From: Mytilus trossulus
Taxonomy: Eukaryota; Mollusca; Bivalvia; Mytilida; Mytilidae
Reading direction: 5' to 3'
NCBI RefSeq assembly: GCF_036588685.1
Contig: NC_086374.1
Span: 88,282,059-88,346,058, forward strand
Length of the DNA stretch: 64,000 nucleotides
Below, piece by piece: positions 40,301-54,200 of the stretch. Below the pieces are notes generated by a model. It saw only the letters and a list, made by a program, of their open reading frames with translations. It was not told the DNA's origin and did not search any database. Each line of letters opens with the position of its first letter. The first letter of the stretch is position 1. The translations under genes were made by a program, and so were the position numbers.

Positions 40301-43300
40301 ACCATAGCGTTAGTATAAGTAAATAGAAATCTATGAAATTTAAACATAAGGTTTATGACTATAAAAGGAAGGTTGGTATTGATTTTGGGAGTTTTGGTCC
40401 CAACAGTTAAGGAAAAAGGGGCCCAAAGGGTCCAAAATTAAACTTTGTTTGATTTCATCAAAATTGAATAATTGGGGTTCTTTAATATGCCGAATCTAAC
40501 TGTGTATGTAGATTCTTAATTTTTGGTCCCGTTTTCAAATTGGTCTACATTAAGGTCCAAAGGGTCCAAAATTAAACTTAGTTTGATTTTAACAAAAATT
40601 GAAACCTTGGGGTTCTTTGATATGCTGAATCTAAAAATGTACTTAGATTTTTGATTATTGGCCCAGTTTTCAAGTTGGCCCAAATCAAGGTCCAAAATTA
40701 AACATTGTTTGATTTCATCAAAAATTGAATAATTGGGGTTCTTTGATATGCCAAATCTAACTGTGTATGTAGATTCTTAATTTTTGACCCAGTTTTAAAA
40801 TTGGTCTAAATTAAAGTGCAAAGGGTCCAAAATTAAACTAAGTTTGATTTTAACAAAAATTAAATTCTTGGGCCTCTTTGATATGCTGAATCTAAACATG
40901 TACTTAGATTTTTGATTATGGGCCCAGTTTTCAAGTTGGTCCAAATCAGGATCTAAAATTATTATATTAAGTATTGTGCAATAGCAAGTCATTTCAATTG
41001 CACAGTATTGTGCAATGGCAAGAAATATCTAATTTCACAATATTGTGAAATAGCAAATTTTTTTTTAATTAAGAGTTATCTTTCTTTGTCCAGTATAGTA
41101 AGAAAGAAATATCTGCAAGAATTTTTTTTAATTGGAGTTATCTTTCTTTGTCCAGAATCAACTTAAATCTTTGTTATATACAATATACAATGTATATTCA
41201 CTTTTTACTACCAACTGGTAAATTTAAATAATCTTTACCATTCAGTGATAACAAGCAGTTTTTTTTACATCTTAATATTTTATGATGTATTTAAATGAGT
41301 AGTAATTGTTGCAAACTCCATTAGAATATTTTAATTGAAATTAGTTTTGGAATAAGGGAAAGGGGGATGTGAATAAAAAATTGGGTTCAATTTTTATACG
41401 ACCGCAAATTTTGAAAAAATTTTCGTCGTATATTGCTATCACGTTGGCGTCGTCGTCGTCGTCGTTGGCGTCGTCGTCGTCGTCGTCGTCGTCGTCCGAA
41501 TACTTTTAGTTTTCGCACTCTAACTTTAGTAAAAGTGAATAGAAATCTATGAAATTTTAACACAAGGTTTATGACCATAAAAGGAAGGCTGGTATTGATT
41601 TTGGGAGTTTTGGTCCCAACATTTTAGGAATTAGGGGCCAAAAAGGGCCCAAATAAGCATTTTCTTGGTTTTCGCACTATAACTTTAGTTTAAGTTAATA
41701 GAAATCTATGAAATTTTGACACAAGGTTTATGACCACAAAAAAAAGGTTGGGATTGATTTTGGGAGTTTTGGTTTCAACAGTTTAGGAATTAGGGGCCAA
41801 AAAAGGGCCCAAATAAGCATTATTCTTGGTTTTCGCACAATAACTTTAGTTAAAGTGAATAGAAATTAATGAAATTTTAAAAACAATATTCATGACCACA
41901 AAAGGAAGGTTGGTATTGATTTTGGGAGTTTCAGTCCCAACAGTTTAGGAATTAGGGGCCAAAAAGGGACCCAAATAAGCATTTTTCTTGGTTTTCGCAC
42001 CATAGCGTTGGTATAAGTGAATAGAAATCTATGAAATTTAAACACAAGGTTTATGACTATAAAAGGAAGGTTGGTATTGATTTTGGGAGTTTTGGTCCCA
42101 ACAGTTAAGGAAAAAGGGGCCCAAAGGGTCCAAAATTAAACTTTGTTTGATTTCATCAAAATTGAATAATTGGGGTTCTTTAATATGCCGAATCTAACTG
42201 TGTATGTAGATTCTTAATTTTTGGTCCCATTTTCAAATTGGTCTACATTAAGGTCCAAAGGGTCCAAAATTAAACTTAGTTTGATTTTAACAAAAATTGA
42301 AACCTTGGGGTTCTTTGAAATGCTAAATCTAAAAATGTACTTAGATTTTTGATTATTGGCCCAGTTTTCAAGTTGGCCCAAATCGAGGTCCAAAATTAAA
42401 CATTGTTTGATTTCATCAAAAATTGAATAATTTGGGTTCTTTGATATGCCAAATCTAACTTTGTATGTAGATTCTTAATTTTTGGTCCAGTTTTAAAATT
42501 GGTCTAAATTAAAGTGCAAAGGGTCCAAAATTAAACTAAGTTTGATTTTAACAAAAATTAAATTTTTGGGCCTCTTTGATATGCTGAATATAAACATGTA
42601 CTTAGATTTTTGATTATGGGCCCAGTTTTCAAGTTGGTCCAAATCAGGATCTAAAATTATTATATTAAGTATTGTGCAATAGCAAGTCTTTTCAATTGCA
42701 CAGTATTGTGCAATGGCAAGAAATATCTAATTTCACAATATTGTGAAATAGCAAATTTTTTTTTAATTAAGAGTTATCTTTCTTTGTCCAGTATAGTAAG
42801 AAAGAAATATCTGCAAGAATTTTAATTGGAGTTATCTTTCTTTGTCCAGAATCAACTTAAATCTTTGTTATATACAATATACAATGTATATTAACTTTTT
42901 ACTACCAACTGATAAATTTAAATAATCTTTACCATTCAGTGATTACAAGCAGTTTTTTTACATCTTAATATTTTATGATGTATTTAAATGAGTAGTAATT
43001 GTTGCAAACTCCATTAGAATATTTTAATTGAAATTAGTTTTGGAATAAGGGAAAGGGGGATTTGATTAAAAAATTGGGTTCAATTTTTCTCATTTGAAAT
43101 TTCATAAATAAAAAGAAAATTTCTTCAAACATATTTTTGAGAGGATTAATATTCAACAGCATAGTGAATTGCTCTAAGAGAAAACAAAAATTTTAAGTTC
43201 ATTTGAATATATTCATTCTGTGTCAGAAACCTATGCTGTGTCAACTATTTAATCACAATCCAAATTTAGAGCGGAATCCAGCTTGAATGTTGTGTCCATA

Positions 43301-45210
43301 CTTGCCCCAACTGTTCAGGGTTCAACCTCTGCGGTCGTATAAAGCTACGCCCTGCGGAGCATCTGGTTTACATCTTAATATTTTATGATGTATTCAAATG
43401 AGTAGTTATTGTTGCAAACTCTATTAGAATATTTTAATTGAGATTAGTTTTGGAATAAGGGAAAGGGGGATGTGATTAAAAAATTGGGTTCAATTTTTGT
43501 CATTTGAAATTTCATAAATAAAAAGAAAATTTCTTCAAACATTTTTTGAGAGGATTAATATTCAACAGCATAGTGAATTGCTCTCAGAGAAAACAAAAAT
43601 TTAAAGTTCATTAGAACACATTCATTCTGTGTCAGAAACCTAAGCTGTGTCAACTATTTAATCACAATCCAAATTTAGAGCTGAATCCAGCTTGAATGTT
43701 GTGTCCATACTTGCCCCAACCGTTCAGGGTTCAACCTCTGCGGTCGTATAAAGCTATGCCCTGCGGAGCATCTGGTTTAAAATGCCTCGTACTTAAAAGT
43801 TTTCATTTTTCTGACTTTATTCCTGATATTGTCATAACAGTCTTAATGAAAAAATATTAAATGTTCAGCTTCTAGCTATTTACACAAAAACAAAAATGTA
43901 CAATGTATTTGGGAATCATCTTGAATGACTTTACATTTACTTCTGTAAATAGTTATCAACGGTACCAGGATTATACTTTAGTAGGCTAGACACGCGTTTT
44001 GTCTACATAAGACTCATCAGTGACGCTCATATCAAAAAATTTATAAAGCCAAACAAGTACAAAGTTGAAGAGCATTGAGGATCCAAAATTTCAAAAAGTT
44101 GTGCCAAATAAGGCTAAGGTAATCTATGCCTGGGGTAAGAAAATCCTTAGTTTTTCAAAAAATTTACAGTTTTGTAAACAGGAAATTTATAAAAATGACC
44201 ACATTCTTGATATTCATGTCAATACCGAAGTGTTGACTACTGGGCTGGTGATACCCTCGTAAGAATTCCAAATAACATTACAATTTATATATTTATATTG
44301 CAGATATCTACAGAATTTAAAGTTATGGTTTAAACAAAAGGTAAGCCATTAGTCCCATTACAAGAGTGTATCTTACACTGTGAAAGAGTTGGCAAGGTTT
44401 TTGAATTTCAATGGTTTATTGAGCCTTGATAGGGAGAACAATTTTTGAATAAAAGATTCCATTTATGCAAGAAAAACTTAGTGAAAATGGTAATATGATT
44501 ATGAATTTTCCAGAATTTATCAGAACTTATGACAGTTTGTTGAGCACAACATTCTACAGACTATACATGAATCATTAATGATTTACATGTATACTCATAT
44601 ACTCCGACATTCAAGTGACCAAATAAAGTGTATGTGTACAACATGTACAAGGATTTACTATACAAATATTTGATGTGTATAGCCATACCTACCTTCTGCG
44701 GTTGGGTTGTTGTCTCTTTGACACATTCACCATTTCCATTCACAGTTTTATTGCTAAGAAAATTGAACAAATTGTGCACAAGGGCATCGATCCACAAATA
44801 TAATATCTGTTATAAAAATATCCTTTGTTCAAGCTTTATTACATGGATGTTATTCTTCCTCATGTTCATTGAGATAATATAAAAAAGAAGATGTGGTATG
44901 ATTGCCAATGAGACAACTATCCACAAAAGACCAAAATGACACAAACATTAACAATTATAGGTCACCGTACGACTTTCATCAATGAGCAAAGCCCTTTTGG
45001 TTGTTATGAGCCTTTAGATTTTGTATATATCAACCTTTGAGCCTCTTGTACAAAGTTAACATTTTATGTCAGCCTATGAAGATATTTCCTGTACCTTCTG
45101 CTTCTTTGTCAAAAGCTTCATTTGTTTTTTCACATGTTTCAGTGCTAAGATATTTTTTTATACGACCGCAAATTTTGAAAAAATTTTCGTCGTATATTGC
45201 TATCACGTTG

Positions 45211-45242
<32 letters not shown>

Positions 45243-48200
45243 CTGCGTCGTCGTCGTCGTCGTCGTCGTCCGAATACTTTTAGTTTTCGCACTCTAACTT
45301 TAGTAAAAGTGAAAAGAAATCTATGAAATTTTCACACAAGGTTTATGACCATAAAAGGAAGGCTGGTATTGATTTTGGGAGTTTTGGTCCCAATATTTTA
45401 GGAATTAGGGGCCAAAAAGGGCCCAAATAAGCATTTTCTTGGTTTTCGCACTATAACTTTAGTTTAAGTTAATAGAAATCTATGAAATTTTGACACAAGG
45501 TTTATGACCACAAAAGAAAGGTTGGGATTGATTTTGGGAGTTTTGGTTTCAACAGTTAAGGAATTAGGGGCCAAAAAAGAGCCCAAATAAGCATTATTCT
45601 TGGTTTTCGCACAATAACTTTAGTTAAAGTAAATAGAAATCAATGAAATTTAAACACATTGTTTATGACCACAAAAGGAAGCTTGGTATTGATTTTGGGA
45701 GTTTCGGTCCCAACAGTTTAGGAATTAGGGGCCAAAAAGGGACCCAAATAAGCATTTTTCTTGGTTTTTCGCACCATAGCATTAGTATAAGTCAATAGAA
45801 ATCTATGAAATTTAAACACAAGGTTTATGATTATAAAAGGAAGGTTGGTATTGATTTTGGGAGTTTTGGTCCCAACAGTTAAGGAAAAAGGGGCCCAAAG
45901 GGTCCAAAATTAAACTTTGTTTGATTTCATCAAAATTGAATAATTGGGGTTCTTTAATATGCCGAATCTAACTGTGTATGTAGATTCTTAATTTTTGGTC
46001 CTGTTTTCAAATTGGTCTACATTAAGGTCCAAAGGGTCCAAAATTAAACTTAGTTTGATTTTAACAAAAATTGAAACCTTGGGGTTCTTTGATATGCTGA
46101 ATCTAAAAATGTTCTTAGATTTTTGATTATTGGCCCAGTTTTCAAGTTGGCCCAAATCGAGGTCCAAAATTAAACATTGTTTGATTTCATCAAAAATTGA
46201 ATAATTGGGGTTCTTTGATATGCCAAATCTAACTGTGTATGTAGATTCTTAATTTTTGGTCCAGTTTTAAAATTTGGTCTAATTTAAAGTGCAAAGGGTC
46301 CAAAATTAAACTAAGTTTGATTTTAACAAAAATCAAATTCTTGGGCCTCTTTGATATGCTGAATCTAAACATGTACTTAGATTTTTGATTATGGGCCCAG
46401 TTTTCAAGTTGGTCCAAATCAGGATCTAAAATTATTATATTAAGTATTGTGCAATAGCAAGTCTTTTCAATTGCATAGTATTGTGCAATGGCAAGAAATA
46501 TCTAATTTCACAATATTGTGAAATAGCAAATTTTTTTTTAATTAAGAGTTATCTTTCTTTGTCCAGTAAAGTAAGCAAGAAATATCTGCAAGAATTTTTT
46601 TGAATTGGAGTTATCTTTCTTTGTACAGAATCAACTTAAATCTTTGTTATATACAATATACAATGTATATTCACTTTTTACTACCAACTGATAAATTTAA
46701 ATAATCTTTACCATTCAGTGATAACAAGCAGTTTTTTTACATCTTAATATTTTATGATGTATTTAAATGAGTAGTAATTGTTGCAAACTCCATTAGAATA
46801 TTTTAATTGAAATTAGTTTTGGAATAAGGGAAAGGGGGATGTGATTAAAAAATTGGGTTCAATTTTTCTCATTTGAAATTTCATAAATAAAAAGAAAATT
46901 TCTTTAAACATTTTTTTGAGAGGATTAATATTCAACAGCACAGTGAATTGCTCTAAGAGAAAACAAAAATTTTAAGTTCATTTGAATACATTCATTCTGT
47001 GTCAGAAACCAATGCTGTGTCAACTATTTAATCACAATCCAAATTTAGAGCAAAATCCAGCTTGAATGTTGTGTCCATACTTGCCCCAACTGTTCAGGGT
47101 TCAACCTCTGCGGTCGTATAAAGCTACGCCCTGCGGAGCATCTGGTTTTAGCTTAGAACTATCAATTTGATATAAATGACCTGAATCTTACAGATTTCCA
47201 AAGAAGATTTTGATCTGGAAGCCAGAAAGTTACTGACAGAAAATACAGGTATTTACATGAATTATAATAGGCAAAAATGGTTTTTTTTTTTTATTTCTGT
47301 AGCATGACAGAACTTAAAAATGTGTAAAGTTTATGTTATCTGAAATTCATTTGTAGAGGGAAATAATTCAATTTGCTTTCATACATGTAGCTTTATTTAT
47401 TATTTTAATAAATTTGAAAGTGTAGCAGTTGCCTCATTAATTTAAAACTTTCATTAATCATTTCTGTTTTAAATGCTTTTAAATTTTTGAAACTATGATT
47501 TGTTCATTTATTGGTTAAATTTTATTGCAGAAGAAGGGAAACCTCACCTGATATGATTTTGTTACTGAATCCATCCAACAATATCTTAATTTTGTTTTTC
47601 ATTCCAAATTCTCCTGCTACTCACATTCAGAATACATTTTTCAAATATAACTATCTTGTATTCCAACGTTTGTGTATGCTAAATCCTGAGAACAAAATAC
47701 ATGTAACATACATAGCACATTTATGCGCTTGCTGATTGAGTTGAAACAAAAATAATAATCTGTTCTCTTCATCCTCTTTGCTCACGCTAGCACAATTGAT
47801 CTAAAGTAAATTAAGATGACCCAACTTAGCCCAACACATGCCCAAGCTATATGAATTTTACTTTATATGTTAAATGATAAACAAAAACTTTACATTGTCT
47901 TCATAACTGTTATTATGTGGCTAACTTTCAGAGATACATAACATTGTATTGGTAAAATATGGTGTCATAGATGTATTACATGTACATGTAACATGGAGTT
48001 GAAAAATATCAAGAGCTGCATTATTATAACATTGGATCGATAACTGTTAGAGTTATATAACATTGTATTAATAAATGCATTGCAATGAAAACTATCAGAG
48101 CTGCATTGCATTGTGCTGACAGAATTTATTGTGTGCATGTATTATTGTGTCTTTTTGTGATTTTGTCATTTTCAACTATAATACGATTTTAATTTTTTCG

Positions 48201-51200
48201 ATATTGAGAAAAATCCTGTTAAATTCATTTAAAATATTTTAAAATGTGAGTTTAAATTATTGCAATTATAACGTAACCCAGTCAATTTTTTTCACAATAA
48301 TTCCTGAATTTACAGTATATAAAAGAAGGTGCATGTGAATGTTTTCAACTGTTCTTTATTTATTTCAGTTCATCTCCATAATGAGTTCCTGTTGGCCATT
48401 ATGTCAAGATGTCAGAGTTTAAGTACTTCATTAGGTATGTACAAACTTTATTAAAATTTTCCTTTATATGAATTTCAAAATTTACAAGAAAAGTAGAGAT
48501 ATTTCAATTCTGCAGATGTTGATTAGTTGATCAGAATAAAGTATGTATTTTAATTGGCTAATTAGTCCTTTTCTTGTAGCAGTGTTTATGTACCTGCATG
48601 TGTATTATAGCAATATAAACATAGTCATGTGTCCATTTCAGTTCCAAGGGAGAGCAGCGTATCTGGACGTGTTTCTGAGCAATCACGAATTAAACAAAAA
48701 AGTAAATTACGGAGAAAATCTACCAGTTCTAGGAGTACATTACAGGTCTGTTCCATATTCTAAGGATACGAGGTTAAGAGAGGGAAGAGTAAAATATACT
48801 CTGGCATTTACCGCTATAATATCTCCACAGAAAAATGTCTGTGGGTAATGTTTGTAAAATAAAACAAGATATATGTCATATAATTACTATTTGACACAAA
48901 TTTCCACCAGAGTCCAAATGACGTGTTTTTTAGCAACTGTAAATTGATCGGTATGACTATTGTTCTTAGCTTTTTCATGTTTGTGTTTAGATTTGGTCAT
49001 GATCTTGATGCAAGCGCTTATGTTACTACCCTCAAGGATTATTATTTTTTTTATACTCTTCACCATCATATAAAGTATTGGTGCATTTGAAACAGTAATG
49101 AAAAGTAAAGAAATGGTTAGGCCAATTTTCTGATTTTTTTTGTGGGGGAGGTTCCCTTGAATTTAAAAATGGAGAAATATTATAAATGTTTTAGATTACA
49201 CATCCTTACAGAAGTCAAATGTTCACTTTCCTTTTTTGCATTAATCCTTTAAACTTTATACATTTATAAAGGAATAACTGCAAAAATGCCTGTCTGGCTT
49301 AATTTTCAGATCTTATCTTAACCTACATGTATAAATCAGCCACAACCTTGCCCAAATTAATATTTCCTACAAGTTTGGATAATCTTCAGATTTGTTAAGA
49401 CTTTTGAATGTCTTTCCTACAAGTTTGGATAATCTTCAGAATTGTTATGACTTTTGAATGTCTTTCCTGTCATTTAATTAAGATTTATTGCAACATTACC
49501 CATATAACCATATAAATTGCACCACAAAAAACCTATAAAAAAAAAAAATCAAAGAAAACAAAGCACCACAACAGTCTTAAATTAAATTGAAATTGATTCA
49601 AGGTCTGAGTGAAGTTTCATTGATAAGAGAGTAGAATTTTATCTCAAGTTTGAATGCTATATTATCATATATAATTTTATATTTATTAAGATATGTATTT
49701 ACTTTTCAGAAATTTGTTCCTTCCAATCCAGTTAACTTTGCACCACTAGCAACGTATAAAGGGGGTGAAGAAATAAGTAAGTCCAGCATAACTTTATTCT
49801 CAATGTTTTTGGGATATTAAGAGATTGGTACATTATATTGAATTTTTGCTTATTTGTAAGATGAAACATGAATTCTATATCAACTGTTTTGAAGCAACAA
49901 ACAAACTGGTGGAACAGGTTCTTCAATTGTCAAAATGTAAGGCTTTAATATAAACGAAATTAAATCCACATCAACATTGGGAATCTGTCCAAGGTTAGAA
50001 GATTGCCTTTTATAGTTGACTATGCAATATGGGCTTTACTCATTGTTGGAGCTGTACATTGTCCTAAAGCGGTTAATTTCTGTGTCATTTTGTATTTTGT
50101 GAACAGTGGTCTCATTGGCAATTATACAACATCTTCCTTTTTGGGATAAGATTAAATAAAAAGCAATCAAAACCCTATGTCACTGACTTGATATCTAAAT
50201 CCTTCAAGGCTTATCACTACCATTTCGATACACAACAAATAGTGCATTGATCATACCATTCTATACATCCTATCCATGAACATTTAAAGAAATTTATCAA
50301 TGTAATATATGATCAGATATGCAAGTCACAAAATGATGTTACACCTGTAGAGAAATTACATTACTTCAGCAAGTTGAAGGAATTTTTAATATCTGTTCTT
50401 AAAATATAAATGATGTCATTTGTTAATAGATATAGGAAGATGTGGTGTCATCTTTAAAATTGAAGTTGTCTCCCATTGTCCAGAATTTTAGTTGAATCAA
50501 CTACAACCAATGCTTTATATACAATACAATATTTAATTTTACTTCCCACTGATAAATTAAAGCAATCTTTACCATTCAGTGTTTATAAGCACCTTGATTA
50601 TATATATACTTTTTAACCCATTGTCTGCCTATAGATATAGGAAGATGTGGCTGTTTGTTTCCATCAGTATTTCTGTTCCTACTACAAAACTCTTTTTCAG
50701 GAACTTCATATCAGAGCTTCTTCAGATTTTGTGTACTGTCAGTATTTTTTACTGTGCCCTGTGTCTAGATCCATTGTAAGAATATCACAGCACATTTCGA
50801 AAAAACTATCAACAATGTAAAGGAAGCTATTTATTGTACTTCTCTTTCTAAAGTAGGTGGTTTAAAGGGACTTCTTTCTTCCATCCCTTCACTTGTCTGG
50901 GTTTTTTGTCCGACAATCTGCAACAGCTCTTGAACTGCTTGATAAAATTTTGTGAAATTTTGGGTATTCCTAGTTTCTCCATCAAAAGTGTATGATTAAT
51001 TATATATTTTAGTGCTGAAAGTGGTATATATTAAACACAAACTATTAATCAATAAATGTGTTTTTACTGAAAATTCTTATATCTATGCCATCTGTTTATT
51101 TTTCAGATTTTGCCACAAGAGAATTAGCTGTGCCAGATATATCTATGGTCCAAGGTAGAATGTTAGTGTGTGCCTGGGAAACAGGGTTAGAGGATGTATC

Positions 51201-54200
51201 AGATACAGCAGTCAAACTTATAATGCATGCAATAGAGGTAAAAAGGGGGGATCAGATACAGCAGTCAAACTTATAATGCAGGCATTAGAGGTAAAAAAGG
51301 GGGGATCAGTTACAGCAGTCAAACTTATAATGCAGGCAATAGAGGTAAAAAAGGGGGGATCTGTTACAGCAGTCAAACTTATAATGCAAGCAATACAGGT
51401 AAAAAGGGGGGAGGCAGATACAGCAGTCAAACTTATTATGCAGGCAATACAGGTAAAAAAGGGGGGATCAGATACAGCAGTCAAACTTATAATGCAGGCA
51501 ATAGAGGTATAATGGGAGGTAGGCAGTTTGATAAACATTATTTGTCAACGAAAAAAGCGGCGGCGTCCACAAATATTCACTCTGTGGTTAAAGTTTTTGA
51601 AATTTTAATAAATTTCTTAAACTATACTGGATTTCTACCAAACTTGGACAGAAGCTTGTTTGTGATCATAAGATAGTATCCAGAAGTAAATTATGTAAAA
51701 ATTAAATTCCGTTTTTTCAATATTTTACTTGTAAATGAACTTAGTTTTTCTGCGGGGAAACCAAGGCTTCCAAAACGGTCATATATGCCGGTCATTTGTA
51801 TAATGTCCGGTAAAAGACCGGCTGGGCAAAGCATGAAACGGTCATCTACTTTTTAGTTTCAAAGGCTTTTTCGGTCATTTTAACATATAAATTTACGATC
51901 TTTTTGACCCAACATTTTGCCTTTAACAGCCATACATTTCCGGTCATTAAAGTGACATGATGATTAATTACTATCAAAACAACCCCTACTTCAATACTTT
52001 CTAATTTTAATCAAGGCTAATTAGTTGTTGGACAGCTGAAAACTACCTGTACAGGTGACAGGTAAACTATTTTCAGTACCGGACATCGTATAAATTAATC
52101 GGTCCATTCCCTATTATTTTCGTACATTTCAGCAGCTTGTATCTAATTGATTTAAAATATATAATAAATACATTTATAAACATGATTTGATAAATCATTT
52201 AAAAAGGTTTTAAATGAAAAATCGTCAGCACTATGGTGTATGAACAAGAACACATGTGCGCATGTGCATAGGTAGGAAATTCAATTATGCATCCTACATT
52301 TCTTCAAAAATGCTAAAAGTATCATTGATACCTGTATCTAACGTTCATTTCAAGTATTTTGTTGAAGAAATAACGTGGAAAGAGCTTCTTCGCTCAGTAG
52401 TTCTATGTTAACGTACACGGATTTTACATATCCGTTTATGGTCCATGTTTTACCATTGTCAAGTCAACATCCGGTTTTGAAAAATGTGACTTTAAAAACG
52501 AAAATAAAGTCCTAGACAACTTCATTTTGCACAAATAAAGAGTCTATTGCAGATATGAGCACGCTGATGTGCACACTTTGAATGATGCAATGCCAATTTT
52601 AACAGTTTATGTCAGAACATCAAATTCATATCAAAGTAAAGTTTAATATCGATTTTAATTTAATGTCAATCATTGGGATGACCATCTGATTACCATAATT
52701 GCCTTTTGTGACTTTGTCTTAGGAATTAAAATTTGGATCAGATATAAAATGTCCGGCTGGCTCAGAAAATTTTTGGAAGCCCTGGGGGAAACATTACATT
52801 CACTCTGTGGTTAAAGTTTTTATAATTTTAATAACTTCCTTAAACTATCCTGGGTTTGTACCAAACTTGGACAGAAGCTTGTTTATGATGATAAGATAGT
52901 ATCCAGAAGTAGATTTTATTAAGAAATAAATCCATTTTTTTCCATATTTTACATTTGAATGAACTTAGTTTTTCTGCTGGGAAACACTACATTCACTCTG
53001 TGGTTAATGTTTTTAAAATTTTAATAACTTTCTTAAACTATCCTGGGTTTGTACCAAAATTGGACAGAAGCTTATTTATGATCATAAGATAATATCCAGA
53101 AGTAAATTTTGTAAAAAATAAATCCATTTTTTCATATTTTACATTTGAATGGACTTAGTTTTTCTGCTGGGAAACACTACATTCACTCTGTGGTTAAAGT
53201 TTTAAAATTTTAATAACTTTCTTAAACTATCCTGGGTTTGTACCAAAATTGGACAGAAGCTTTTTTATGATCATAAGATAATATCCAGAAGTAAATTTGG
53301 TAAAAAAATGAATCCATTTTTTCCATATTTTACATTTGAATGGACTTAGTTTTTCTTCCAGTTAACATTACATACATGTAAAGTCTGCAGTTAAAGTTTT
53401 TAAAGCACTTATTAGATTCATAAACTATGTTTGATTTTTACCAAACTTGGACAGAAGATTCTTACAATCATAAGATAGTATCAAGAGGAATATTTTTATT
53501 GATTTTTTTCTTAACGCCTGCCATTTACAGCTAAAGTAGGCGAGACACTGGGTTCCGCGGAACCCTTACACATTTTTCTTTAAATGAACTTTATCTCATA
53601 CTTAATAGAAAAATTTGTAAGGGTTCCGCGGAACCCAGTGTCTCGCCTACTATTGCTATAAATCACAAACTCAACTAAAATGAGGAAAAAAATCAATAAA
53701 AATATTCCTCTTGATACTATCTTTTGATTGTAAGAAGCTTCTGTCCAAGTTTGGTAAAAATCTAGGATAGTTATTGAATCTAATAAATGTTTTGAAAACT
53801 TTAACTGCAGACTGTATGCAATGTTAACTGGAAGAAAATCCAAATTTACTTCTGGATATTATCTTATGATCAAAAATAAGCTACTGTCCAAGTTTGGTAC
53901 AAACCCAGGATAGTTTAAGAAAGTAAACTTTAACCACAGAGTGAATGTAATGTTTCCCCGCAGAAAAAACTAAGTCTATTTAAAAGTAAATAGGGAAAAA
54001 ATGGATTTATTTTTTCACAAAATTTACTTCTGGATACTATCTTATGATCATAAGCAAGCTTTTGTCTAAGTTGTTTCCCCGCAGAAAAACTAAGTCCATT
54101 TATAAGTAAAATACGGAAAAAATGGAATTTTATTTTTACAAAATTTACTTCTAGAAACTATCTTATGATCATTAACAAGCTTCTGTCCAAGTTTGGTACA

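Noticed and set aside
45037..45326. Valine- or arginine-rich ORFs over the GTC tract
   Set aside because: Simple-repeat translation within a mobile element end.
48543..48848. 101-codon ORF overlapping TADA1 exon 5
   Set aside because: Different frame from the exon; the exon frame joins its neighbours in phase and matches the position of the TADA1 linker.
51198..51506. CRISPR-like array
   Set aside because: The units are contiguous with no variable spacers and derive from a TADA1 exon junction in a eukaryotic gene.
51168..51538. 114-codon frame with repeated VKLIMQAIEVKKGGS (and its minus-strand shadow)
   Set aside because: It runs through copies of the exon 7 end plus splice donors in a frame shifted from the true one; not a separate repeat protein.
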